The notes below the pieces were generated by a model, which was not told the origin of the DNA, searched no databases, and saw only the letters and a program-made list of their open reading frames with translations. From positions 143,715-207,714 of the forward strand of contig NZ_RSCL01000020.1 of the NCBI RefSeq assembly GCF_003991905.1: 64,000 bases of DNA, in the 5' to 3' direction. How positions within the stretch are numbered: the first letter of the stretch is position 1; each line of letters opens with the position of its first letter. This stretch comes from Dulcicalothrix desertica PCC 7102 (GTDB lineage: Bacteria; Cyanobacteriota; Cyanobacteriia; Cyanobacteriales; Nostocaceae). Of this stretch, positions 34,928 to 42,710 are shown one piece after another. Made by a program: the position numbers and the translations under genes.

Positions 34928-35030
34928 GTGCTGAGTGCTGAGTGCTGAGTTTTGAGTGCTGAGTTTTGAGTGCTGAGTGCTGAGTATAAAGTTTTAAATT
35001 AAAATTCCTAACTCAGCACTCAGCACTTTC
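34928..35030. repeat. Heptamer repeat (GAGTGCT)n between flv3 and flv1
   Basis: Several GAGTGCT units with two GAGTTTT variants, then an inverted set CTCAGCACTCAGCAC near 35018. Together they can fold into a long imperfect hairpin between the two flv genes. The same heptamer occurs at 59094-59121 and in part at 41380-41405. Confidence 0.8.
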
Positions 35031-35045
35031 AACTCATAACTTGAT

Positions 35046-36770
35046 TTAGTAGTGATTACCAACTTTACGGTGGTGTACTGCTGTTAGTCCTTCGGGTTTG
35101 GAAACTCTGCCAGCGTAGACTGTACAGTAAACTATCCAGTGGTCTCCTGCGTCGAGTCGGCTTGCTACTTCACATTCCATGTACGCTAATGCATCCGCGA
35201 GAATGGGGGCGCCGTTTTGAGATGGTTGTGTACGTACTCCTTCAAAACGGTCTGCACCTGGTGCAAATCGTTTGAGGAAGTGTTTCATTAAGCCTTGATA
35301 ATTGGCTTCTTCAAGGACGTTGAGGACAAATTTATCACCTACTTGCATCAGTGATTCAATCGCACGGTCTTTGGCGACGGCAACGCTAAAACCTAATGGT
35401 TTAAAGCTTGCTTGTGAGACCCATGAAGCTAACATCGCGCTTTGTACATCACTTTTCTTAGCTGTAATGATGTATAAACCGCCACTTATTCTACCTAAAG
35501 CTTTATCTAGGTCGGCGCCTAGTGCTTTCATTTGTTTAATGCTTTTATCACGTGTTACCCACTGTGCTAAGTCAGTACCTGCTTCTTCGCAAAGTTTGTA
35601 GATGTTTTCTGTTGGGGTTTCGCGAATTTCGATAACTGGGAATGCGACGTGTAAACCTAATGCACGAAATTTATTGAGTAGTGGGTAAGTAGGTTCATCG
35701 TTTCCACCACCTGTTTCAAAAATACCAATAGCTTGTTTCTCTTTGGCTGAACCTAATATTGTTCCAAGGGCACCTTGAATATTAGGGTCGTTAGTAGCAG
35801 GTGTCATACCAACCACAATACCTGCAACTCGACTTACAAGTTCACGTAATTCTTGTAAATCTGGGTTGCCGCTTAGGTCTATCATTTCAACAGCTACACC
35901 TGTTTTGCTAATACCGTTTGCAAGTGAAGCTGCTAGTCTATCTGAGGCGCCATATTCAGAAACGTAAAATACAGCAACTGTAGTTTCCGCTTTTGTTTGG
36001 GTTTGACTCCAGGTACGGTATCTTGTTGTTAGTTCGTCAACGTTATGCAGTAATAGTGGCCCGTGACCTGTGGCTATCATGTCGATATGTTCGAGTTCAC
36101 CCATCCGCTTTAGTGCAGATAGTACCGAGCGCGCGTTTGGCGCCATCAAACATTCGTAGTAGTATTTATAGTCGGGCGAAATAGCTTCCAAATTTTCATC
36201 GAATGTCGCATCCGAACAGTAATGCAATCCAAATGCATCACAGGTGTAGAGAGTTTTAGTTTTGTGGTCGAATGTAAAAATGGTGTCGGGCCAGTGTAAA
36301 TTGGGAGCAATCACAAATTCCAGTTCATGCCCGTTGCCCAAGTCTAATTTATCGCCGTTTTTGACGATTTGCCGCTTGAATGGAGTATGTACAAGATTTT
36401 CTAAAAATTGAATCGCTACCTTGGAACCAACTACAGTAATATCTGGCGCCAGTTTCAAAACGTCTTTAACTAAACCACTGTGGTCGGGTTCTGTATGACT
36501 GATAATTAAATAGTCGATTTCGCTAAAGTCGATTAATCCTTTTACTGCATCCAAATATAGATGACGGAACTTTTCATGGGAGGTATCTACAAGGGCTATT
36601 TTCTCTCCACGAATTAAAAATGAGTTGTACGTGGTGCCATTTTGCAACCCAAATTCAATATCGAAGCGGTCTCTATCCCAATCTAGCGAGCGAATCGTTG
36701 TTGTATCGCAGGCAATATCCGCAATCTGTATAGTAAGTCTTTTTTGAGTCTTTTCGGTGAGTGCTACCAT
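35046..36770 (-). CDS. flv3: Flavodiiron protein Flv3 type
   Basis: A 574-residue class C flavodiiron protein with the same three domains as Flv1. Here the diiron ligands are complete: His92-Thr-Glu94-Pro-Asp96-His97 in SHTEPDHSGL, with further ligands in YTCDAFGLHYC and ATGHGPLLLHN. The flavodoxin part is VAVFYVSEYGASDRLAASLANGI and the flavin reductase part SAMLASWVSQASFKPLG. It forms the Flv1/Flv3 heterodimer, an electron valve protecting photosystem I under fluctuating light. First gene of the flv3-flv1 unit. Confidence 0.92.
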   Translation of the reverse strand: MVALTEKTQKRLTIQIADIACDTTTIRSLDWDRDRFDIEFGLQNGTTYNSFLIRGEKIALVDTSHEKFRHLYLDAVKGLIDFSEIDYLIISHTEPDHSGLVKDVLKLAPDITVVGSKVAIQFLENLVHTPFKRQIVKNGDKLDLGNGHELEFVIAPNLHWPDTIFTFDHKTKTLYTCDAFGLHYCSDATFDENLEAISPDYKYYYECLMAPNARSVLSALKRMGELEHIDMIATGHGPLLLHNVDELTTRYRTWSQTQTKAETTVAVFYVSEYGASDRLAASLANGISKTGVAVEMIDLSGNPDLQELRELVSRVAGIVVGMTPATNDPNIQGALGTILGSAKEKQAIGIFETGGGNDEPTYPLLNKFRALGLHVAFPVIEIRETPTENIYKLCEEAGTDLAQWVTRDKSIKQMKALGADLDKALGRISGGLYIITAKKSDVQSAMLASWVSQASFKPLGFSVAVAKDRAIESLMQVGDKFVLNVLEEANYQGLMKHFLKRFAPGADRFEGVRTQPSQNGAPILADALAYMECEVASRLDAGDHWIVYCTVYAGRVSKPEGLTAVHHRKVGNHY

Positions 36771-36901
36771 AGCTCTCCTCCTGTATATATTAAGTATTTA
36801 TTACATCTAGCTCTATTGTGGCATGAGTTAAATGTAAATAATTATTAAAAAAGCTATCGATGAGTTAAATAAAATAAAAGAGTCAGGAGGTGTGGAGGTG
36901 T

Positions 36902-36961
36902 GGAGGGGCGGGTTTACAAAATTTTTGATTATAACTAGGATATGGGTTAACCCGCCCGTAC
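36902..36961. repeat. GGGCGGGTT-type dispersed hairpin repeat, copy 2
   Basis: Starts GGAGGGGCGGGTTTAC and ends GGTTAACCCGCCCGT, with ACTAGGATATG in the middle, close to the copy at 4982-5043. It ends 16 bp before the coaX start codon and so may form the mRNA leader. Confidence 0.7.
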
Positions 36962-36976
36962 AGGTTTAAGGAGTTG

Positions 36977-37702
36977 ATGTTGGAAAGCTGGTTGGGGTTA
37001 ATGATTGGGAATTCTCGGTTGCATTGGGGATTATTTGAGCGCGAGGATTTTATTTATAGTTGGGATAGCGATTATTTATTAACCCCAGAGTTACCCTGTC
37101 CTTTGAATCCTCATCTGCCTTTGTATCTTGCTTCTGTTGTTCCTTCACAGACTGCAATATGGCAAAATTACCCAAATGTCAAGATTATTTATTTAGAAAA
37201 TATTCCACTAAAGCAAATGTATCCAACTTTGGGTATTGATAGAGCTTTAGCTGTATTAGGCGCCGGTCAAGTTTTAGGGTTTCCTGTACTAGTCATTGAT
37301 GTAGGGACTGCACTGACTTTTACTGGCGCCGATAATAATAAAGCCTTGGTAGGTGGGGCTATTCTACCAGGATTGAGTATGCAAATGACAATGTTACAAA
37401 TACGAACTGGCGCCTTACCTAAAGTTGACCTACCGCAAAAGCTACCTTCACGCTGGGCAATAAACACTCCTGAAGCGATACAAAGCGGAGTAATTTATAC
37501 AATACTAGCGGGAATTACAGATTTTGTTACTCAGTGGTGGCATGACTTTCCACAAAGCCAAATTGTCATGACTGGTGGCAATAGTACGTTAATTTATTCT
37601 TATCTACAATCTGCTTATCCAGAAATAGCCACACACATAGTTGTAGAACATAACTTAATATTCTGGGGAATGAAATTTGCAACGGATGTAACGGATATCT
37701 AA
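36977..37702 (+). CDS. coaX: Type III pantothenate kinase
   Basis: A 241-residue CoaX, which phosphorylates pantothenate in the first step of coenzyme A synthesis. Visible features of the ASKHA fold are LGLMIGNSRLHWGLF, the core Asp in VLVIDVGTALTFTG, and GGAILPGLSMQMTMLQIRTGALP. ATG at 36977 follows AAGGAG closely (36968-36973). The C terminus (FATDVTDI) is encoded by the GGCAACGGATGTAACGGAT repeat, so the native tail was probably replaced or extended when that repeat arrived. Confidence 0.88.
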   Translation: MLESWLGLMIGNSRLHWGLFEREDFIYSWDSDYLLTPELPCPLNPHLPLYLASVVPSQTAIWQNYPNVKIIYLENIPLKQMYPTLGIDRALAVLGAGQVLGFPVLVIDVGTALTFTGADNNKALVGGAILPGLSMQMTMLQIRTGALPKVDLPQKLPSRWAINTPEAIQSGVIYTILAGITDFVTQWWHDFPQSQIVMTGGNSTLIYSYLQSAYPEIATHIVVEHNLIFWGMKFATDVTDI

Positions 37703-37750
37703 TTCGTCTAAAACAAATCATCCGTTACATCCGTTGTTATCCGTTGCCAA
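37677..37750. repeat. GGCAACGGAT-type inverted repeat, copy 2
   Basis: Runs from TTGCAACGGATGTAACGGAT to ATCCGTTGCCAA, 74 bp. Its left arm encodes the last codons of coaX. The inverted arms leave a short AT-rich loop. Confidence 0.7.
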
Positions 37751-37754
37751 GGTC

Positions 37755-38591
37755 TTAATTAAAAACTGCCCAACTAACTTTACGGGTTTTAATAAAGTCA
37801 CGAATTTGTTCTGTAACAGCACTACTACAAAAATGCGGTAAATTCTGCTCTCCGTGAGCAATCGTATTTATACTAGCTCCAGGTATTAATTCAGCATAAG
37901 TGTTACTCATCGCAATTGCTTCTTGTGTATCTTTGCCGCCTTGTAAAATTAAAACTGGAACTACTAAGAAAGCAAGACGATTTTCGAGAAGTTCTGCACG
38001 TACTTCGGGAAGTTGACGCTGAAATAATAGCTCACACGCTGTTGGATATTGCTCCATAATTAAACGCAGGCGCCATTCTTCTTGAACTTTAATTTCCTTT
38101 CCCAACATTTTGGCAATTGGACGTATTAATTTTAATAAGGCAAACACTAACTCTGAACGCTGAAGTATATTTTTCATTTGCTTCAAACGTTTGTCGGTTG
38201 AAGAAGTTGCTACACCTTCGGGGGAAACCAAAATTAAACCGAGAACTCGTTCTGGATATTTCAAAGCATAACTTGCCGCTATCCAGGCGCCTAATGTATC
38301 TCCAACTAAATATACCCGCTCTAACTTTAATGCTAAAAGAAACTCTGCTAAGGACTCGACTTGCACATCTATTGAATAATGAATATCGGGAATCTCAGAC
38401 TCTCCAAATCCTAATAAATCTGGCGCCAAACAATGATAATCGTGCGATAACGACTCCATCACTGGTACCCATTGACTACCTTCGTTCCAGCTACCATGCA
38501 AAAAAATAACATTGGAACCTTGACCGACTTCGCGCCAAAATATAAGCCCTTGAGAGAGCTTTCTCCGAGAGTTACGAAATAAACTATCCAT
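37755..38591 (-). CDS. Alpha/beta hydrolase fold protein with Thr at the nucleophile position
   Basis: A 278-residue alpha/beta hydrolase. The oxyanion region is FLHGSWNEGSQW and the cap-side motif DLLGFGESE. The nucleophile elbow, normally Gly-x-Ser-x-Gly, reads LVGDTLGAW, with Thr99 (codon ACA) in place of Ser. The late Asp/His region is seen in LILQGGKDTQEA and IAHGEQNLPHF. Close relatives usually have Ser here, so activity may be altered or lost. No operon partner. Substrate unknown. Confidence 0.8.
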   Translation of the reverse strand: MDSLFRNSRRKLSQGLIFWREVGQGSNVIFLHGSWNEGSQWVPVMESLSHDYHCLAPDLLGFGESEIPDIHYSIDVQVESLAEFLLALKLERVYLVGDTLGAWIAASYALKYPERVLGLILVSPEGVATSSTDKRLKQMKNILQRSELVFALLKLIRPIAKMLGKEIKVQEEWRLRLIMEQYPTACELLFQRQLPEVRAELLENRLAFLVVPVLILQGGKDTQEAIAMSNTYAELIPGASINTIAHGEQNLPHFCSSAVTEQIRDFIKTRKVSWAVFN

Positions 38592-38740
38592 TTTAATGTA
38601 GAAGCAAGGAGTTAAAAAGTTAATAAAAGCGTGACCGCGTTATTACTGACTTCTGTTATACACGCAGTTCATCGGGAACGTGCGGAAATAAAAGTCAGAG
38701 TTATTAATTTTAGGTACTCAAAATAATCAATACTATAGTA

Positions 38741-39235
38741 CTAACAAACTGTCGTCAAACCTTCTAAGTAGTCTTTTAATTGTTGAGCATGGTCGTGAGA
38801 CATTGGTTCTGAAGGTATGGAATCTGGAGAGAACGCTTGTATTTCTATGACTTCCATTGTGTCTTGAACCGACATATTGCCTTGAACTTCTGCTTCAACG
38901 ACTACACAGATAGAATGAATTCTGGGGTCACGGTCGGGTGCCGAGTACACGCCAACTAAGCGGGTAATTTTTACCAAATCTAACCCAGTTTCTTCTTTTA
39001 ACTCACGCTCAACCGTAATAGGTATATCTTCTCCCCAATCAACCATACCTCCAGGTAACGACCAAAGACCGTTGTCACGGCGCCGAATTAGCACAATTTT
39101 TCCGTCAGGTAAAATTGGAATTATACTTGTACCAGGAACGGGGTGACGAAATATAACACCAAGTACAGTTTGTCCAAAACGCCACAAGCCACGTGTGGAC
39201 TGAATTACGAAAGCAAATAAGGCAAAAATATTCAA
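38741..39235 (-). CDS. NUDIX hydrolase
   Basis: A 164-residue protein with a complete Nudix box, GGMVDWGEDIPITVERELKEETGL, which binds Mg and hydrolyses nucleoside diphosphates linked to another group. The N terminus is hydrophobic (IFALFAFVIQSTRGLWRFGQTVLGVIF) and may associate with membrane. The start is a TTG. Substrate unknown. Confidence 0.85.
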   Translation of the reverse strand: MNIFALFAFVIQSTRGLWRFGQTVLGVIFRHPVPGTSIIPILPDGKIVLIRRRDNGLWSLPGGMVDWGEDIPITVERELKEETGLDLVKITRLVGVYSAPDRDPRIHSICVVVEAEVQGNMSVQDTMEVIEIQAFSPDSIPSEPMSHDHAQQLKDYLEGLTTVC

Positions 39236-39651
39236 TATCCGTTTGGGAAAGTAATTTAGCTATAAGTGTTCCAAGTCGCCACGATTATTTACTCAAATAC
39301 CTAATTACATTAGCTAATTTAAGCTATGTCATTAATTTCTGATTGAATTATAAATTTCGTGGTTTTGGGCTATATTCTAACCATTACCCTAGAACAAATC
39401 AATATTAGCATCCACTAAATATTTCAGCAGTGTATGCTTAAATACGTATTTTACATTTATTGAATAATTATACAAGAAACCCGGTTTCTTCAAGATTTGA
39501 CATAACGGCAGGCTGTAATGTATACTAGATTGCTGTTCTATAAATAATCAAAGCTAGAACGGCAGAAACTATTTGATAGGATTGGTAACTGTAAGATTAC
39601 CAAGCAGATGCCAAAGCATAGCTTTTTTGTTGTTTACAAAATGAGGTGAAC
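39236..39651. other. Intergenic region with a probable leader for the small basic protein
   Basis: Contains the palindrome AAGAAACCCGGTTTCTT near 39475-39492. A perfect 7-bp hairpin, TTGGTAA/TTACCAA, lies near 39582-39603, followed by GCATAGCTTTTTT and by GAGGTGA just before the ATG at 39652. The hairpin and T-run suggest a structured or attenuated leader. Confidence 0.45.
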
Positions 39652-39819
39652 ATGGCCAAGCGCCGTAACCCAAAAAAAGAAAAGGCGCTACGGAACCAGG
39701 CTTACGCCCGAAAGTTCCGTAAACGGACGACTACGGGAAGAATGCAGCGAAGATTCCAGCAAAGAGCGCCTAAGAGCGAAGAAGAAGAGAGTACAGCAGC
39801 AATGGACGCTGAGGGATAA
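39652..39819 (+). CDS. Small basic protein conserved in cyanobacteria
   Basis: A 55-residue protein: MAKRRNPKKEKALRNQAYA, then KFRKRTTTGRMQRRFQQ and an acidic tail SEEEESTAAMDAEG. The N-terminal two thirds are very basic and helical, suggesting nucleic-acid or ribosome binding. Base composition is clearly more GC-rich than the flanks, as in highly expressed genes. GAGGTGA precedes the ATG and a strong hairpin terminator follows. I recall similar ORFs in other cyanobacteria but no known function. Confidence 0.72.
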   Translation: MAKRRNPKKEKALRNQAYARKFRKRTTTGRMQRRFQQRAPKSEEEESTAAMDAEG

Positions 39820-39866
39820 TACTACATTATTGCGCTCGCTCGTTCATAAAAGTCGCTGTTACAAAG

Positions 39867-39905
39867 TTGGGGGATACATTACTGTATCCCCCAATTTGCT
39901 TTTTA
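39867..39905 (+). terminator. Rho-independent-type terminator of the small basic gene
   Basis: TTGGGGGATACA and TGTATCCCCCAA form a 12-bp stem with a 4-base loop, followed by TTTGCTTTTT. Among the clearest terminators in the window. Confidence 0.85.
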
Positions 39906-39917
39906 ATACACCCCGTC

Positions 39918-39945
39918 GTAGAGACGTTACATGTAACGTCTCTAC
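39918..39945. repeat. 28-bp perfect palindrome at the argH 3' end
   Basis: GTAGAGACGTTACA followed by its reverse complement. It overlaps the argH stop codon at 39942-39944. Same family as 1169-1192 and the interior of the MITE at 58684. Confidence 0.8.
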
Positions 39946-41336
39946 CTGGTTGGTACGTTTAAAGTGGCACGAGCATTCTTTAATGCTTCTCGAACTTGAG
40001 TAAAGCCAGTACCACCGTAGCTGTTACGTGCGGCAACGACTTGAAGCGGGTTAATAGCTTGGTAAATATCTGCTTCAAAAGCTGGATGTAGTTGTTTCCA
40101 CTCTTCTAAAGTTAAATCTTTAAGAAGTTTATTTGTGGCAATACAAGTTTTAACGACTTTGCCCACAAGATTATAAGCTTCGCGAAATGGAACTCCCTTG
40201 GTTGCTAAATAGTCAGCTACATCAGTCGCGTTAGAAAAATCTTCGCATACAGCGTCAGCCAAGCGACGATTACGAAATTGTAACCCTTCGCGTAGCAATA
40301 TTGTCATTGACTCTAAACAATCTGTAACGGTTTTGACGCTATCAAATAAACCCTCTTTATCTTCTTGTAAGTCCTTGTTATATGCCAAAGGTAGTCCTTT
40401 CATCATTACCAACAGCGCTTGGAGATGACCGAATACACGACCAGTTTTACCCCGTACCAGTTCTGGAACATCGGGGTTTTTCTTTTGGGGCATAATACTT
40501 GAACCAGTTGCACAGCTATCTAATAAAGTCACAAAGCCAAATTCTTGACTTGCCCAAAAAATTACTTCTTCAGCAAGACGGCTCAGGTGAACCATAATTA
40601 AACTAGCTGCACACGTAAATTCAATCGCAAAGTCTCTGTCGCTGACACCATCCAGACTATTTTCGTAAACAGCATCAAAATGTAATAGTTCAGCAGTATA
40701 GTGGCGGTCGATAGGAAAAGTTGTTCCTGCTAAAGCACCACATCCAAGCGGCGATATATTAACACGGCGCCGAACATCACTCAACCGTTGGCAGTCACGC
40801 TCTAGCATTTGGAAATAAGCAAGAAGATGGTGAGCTAAACTCAGCGGTTGCGCGCGTTGTAAATGCGTATAGCCAGGTATTAAAGTTTCAACATTTTGTT
40901 CTGCAATATCCAGTAATACAGATTGAAATTCTCGAATTTGGCGTTGAATTTGTTCAATTTGCGCTCGTAAATAAAGACGAGTATCAGTACCAACTTGGTC
41001 ATTACGCGAACGAGCAGTGTGTAGTTTTTTTCCTACATCACCTGTAATTTCCGTCAGGCGCCGTTCCACAGCAAAATGTACATCTTCAGCATCAACACCC
41101 GGTGTAAACTTACCAGAGCGATACTCTTGACGAATTTGTTCCAAACCAGAAACAAGCTGTTCGCCTTCCAATTCAGAAATAATACCAGTATGAGCAAGCA
41201 TTTTAGCGTGTGCCTGCGAACCAGTAATGTCATACTCAATTAATTCAATATCAAAGTTAATACTCGCATTAAAGCGAGCAATATGAGGATGCAGTCCTGA
41301 TTCAAATCGTGGACTCCAATTCGGTTGCTGAGTCAT
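39942..41336 (-). CDS. argH: Argininosuccinate lyase
   Basis: A 464-residue enzyme of the fumarase/aspartase superfamily that splits argininosuccinate into arginine and fumarate, the last step of arginine synthesis. The signature [12 protein letters not shown] is present with the catalytic Ser, and [13 protein letters not shown] and [14 protein letters not shown] are complete. The stop codon lies inside a repeat palindrome. Arginine feeds cyanophycin, whose genes lie at 50-54 kb. Confidence 0.95.
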   Translation of the reverse strand: MTQQPNWSPRFESGLHPHIARFNASINFDIELIEYDITGSQAHAKMLAHTGIISELEGEQLVSGLEQIRQEYRSGKFTPGVDAEDVHFAVERRLTEITGDVGKKLHTARSRNDQVGTDTRLYLRAQIEQIQRQIREFQSVLLDIAEQNVETLIPGYTHLQRAQPLSLAHHLLAYFQMLERDCQRLSDVRRRVNISPLGCGALAGTTFPIDRHYTAELLHFDAVYENSLDGVSDRDFAIEFTCAASLIMVHLSRLAEEVIFWASQEFGFVTLLDSCATGSSIMPQKKNPDVPELVRGKTGRVFGHLQALLVMMKGLPLAYNKDLQEDKEGLFDSVKTVTDCLESMTILLREGLQFRNRRLADAVCEDFSNATDVADYLATKGVPFREAYNLVGKVVKTCIATNKLLKDLTLEEWKQLHPAFEADIYQAINPLQVVAARNSYGGTGFTQVREALKNARATLNVPTR

Positions 41337-41352
41337 AAAAAAATAGCGAGAA

Positions 41353-41470
41353 AGAGTTAGGAGTTAGGAGTTATGAGTGAGTCGTGCTGAGTGAGTCGTG
41401 CTGAGTAATAAGTTTTTATTCCTAACTCTTAACTCCTAACTCCGCGCCTCCTAACTTCTAACTCCTAACT
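41353..41470. repeat. Heptamer repeats in inverted orientation before argH
   Basis: GTTAGGA units at 41356-41372 are followed by two GAGTCGTGCT units. The opposite-strand set (CCTAACTCTTAACTCCTAACTCC and on) runs from 41420 to 41470. The two arms could fold into a long hairpin. Confidence 0.8.
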
Positions 41471-41476
41471 TTGTTT

Positions 41477-41680
41477 TTAGCCGTAGCTAGTTAGATTCCG
41501 AATCATATAGCCAATAGCCAGCCCAATCAACAGTGCCCACGCTTGCCCAGTTTGTACAAAGTGCGTAAACGACTTTTGTATCTGACCTAAGAGATTCGGG
41601 TCAGTAACGTTTTGAGCCAAAACCGTCAAATCTATATGTCCCAGTCCAAATTGAAACACCCAATCACTAAAAATATCCAT
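41477..41680 (-). CDS. Small single-pass membrane protein of unknown function
   Basis: A 67-residue ORF with a soluble N terminus (MDIFSDWVFQFGLGHIDLTVLAQNVTDP) and one C-terminal membrane segment (AWALLIGLAIGYMIRNL). I know no family name. Its coding look (good ATG, sensible residue mix) supports a real gene; the flanking repeats leave it isolated. Confidence 0.55.
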   Translation of the reverse strand: MDIFSDWVFQFGLGHIDLTVLAQNVTDPNLLGQIQKSFTHFVQTGQAWALLIGLAIGYMIRNLTSYG

Positions 41681-41689
41681 AAGTTCTTT

Positions 41690-41718
41690 TGTGGCACAGG
41701 CATCCTGCCTGTGTAATA
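41690..41718. repeat. CACAGGCATCCTGCCTGTG hairpin
   Basis: Member of the dispersed GGCATCC hairpin family, placed upstream of the 67-residue membrane protein gene. Confidence 0.55.
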
Positions 41719-41787
41719 ATTTTATACAAATTAAATAATGACAAAACTGTCATAACCTGAATACACAAGTAATGTCCACTACTTGCC

Positions 41788-41871
41788 CTAAGCAGAAATA
41801 CTGACAGTCAGTACAAAGCTGAGAGCGAAAGCAGCTAAAATTACCCAATTTTTTGTTAAAAAACGTACCAT
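41788..41871 (-). CDS. Candidate 27-residue membrane peptide
   Basis: ATG-started frame MVRFLTKNWVILAAFALSF... ending VSISA: one basic stretch and one membrane segment. Its size is like that of tiny photosystem or stress peptides of cyanobacteria, but it matches none I know. Evidence is composition only. Confidence 0.3.
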   Translation of the reverse strand: MVRFLTKNWVILAAFALSFVLTVSISA

Positions 41872-41926
41872 TTTAAAGTATACCGACCGTATTTGTGAAT
41901 AAAATACAGTCATAACCTCAACACTC

Positions 41927-42706
41927 TTAAGGCGCCAACCGCAATTTCTCGGCTGTTCGTAAAATTTGTCCAGCTAGTACAGCAGAACCAAAGCCATTAT
42001 CAATATTTACAACTCCAATACCTGCTGCACACGAATTTAACATCGTTAACAGTGGTGCCAGTCCAGCAAAACTGGCGCCATAACCAATACTAGTAGGCAC
42101 AGCAATTACAGGACAATTAGCGAGACCTGCAACAACACTAGGTAAGGCGCCTTCCATACCAGCAACAACAATTAACACAGAAGCGGATTCAATAACGTGA
42201 CGGTTATTAAGTAAACGGTGAATACCAGCAACACCAACATCCCATAGTCGCTGCACACGAAAACCACAAAGTTCAGCAGTCACGGCAGCTTCTTCAGCAA
42301 TTGGTAAATCAGCAGTGCCAGCAGAAATAATACCAATTTCACCGTGATATTTCGGTTCTATTGTATCGGGAGTAATAGCGCAAATCCTCGCCATTTCGTA
42401 ATAGCGCAGTTCTCTAACTTTAGGTTGCAATAATTGATATACATCGGGTGAAATGCGTGTTGCCATAACTACAGGGTTACGCTGACGCATTACATTCATA
42501 ATTTGGGCAATTTGTTCGGGAGTTTTGCCCTGTCCCCAAATAACTTCTGGAAAACCTGTTCTGAGTTCCCGATGATGGTCTATTTTCGCAAATTCTCCAA
42601 CTCTTTCGTATGCTAAATCTTTAAGTTTATCAAATGCGGTATCGGTAGAAAGGCTACCATTAGCTACAGATTCGAGAAGGAAGCGTAGATTTTGGTCATT
42701 GGTCAT
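41927..42706 (-). CDS. larB: Nickel-pincer cofactor biosynthesis protein LarB
   Basis: A 259-residue LarB, which carboxylates and hydrolyses nicotinic acid adenine dinucleotide in the first step of nickel-pincer nucleotide synthesis. Motifs are GFPEVIWGQGKTPEQI, ISAGTADLPIAEEA, LWDVGVAGIHRLL and VVAGMEGALPSVVAGL. No larC or larE is nearby in this window. It sits 4 bp after a solute-binding protein gene on the same strand, probably without functional link. Confidence 0.9.
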   Translation of the reverse strand: MTNDQNLRFLLESVANGSLSTDTAFDKLKDLAYERVGEFAKIDHHRELRTGFPEVIWGQGKTPEQIAQIMNVMRQRNPVVMATRISPDVYQLLQPKVRELRYYEMARICAITPDTIEPKYHGEIGIISAGTADLPIAEEAAVTAELCGFRVQRLWDVGVAGIHRLLNNRHVIESASVLIVVAGMEGALPSVVAGLANCPVIAVPTSIGYGASFAGLAPLLTMLNSCAAGIGVVNIDNGFGSAVLAGQILRTAEKLRLAP

Positions 42707-42710
42707 TTTA

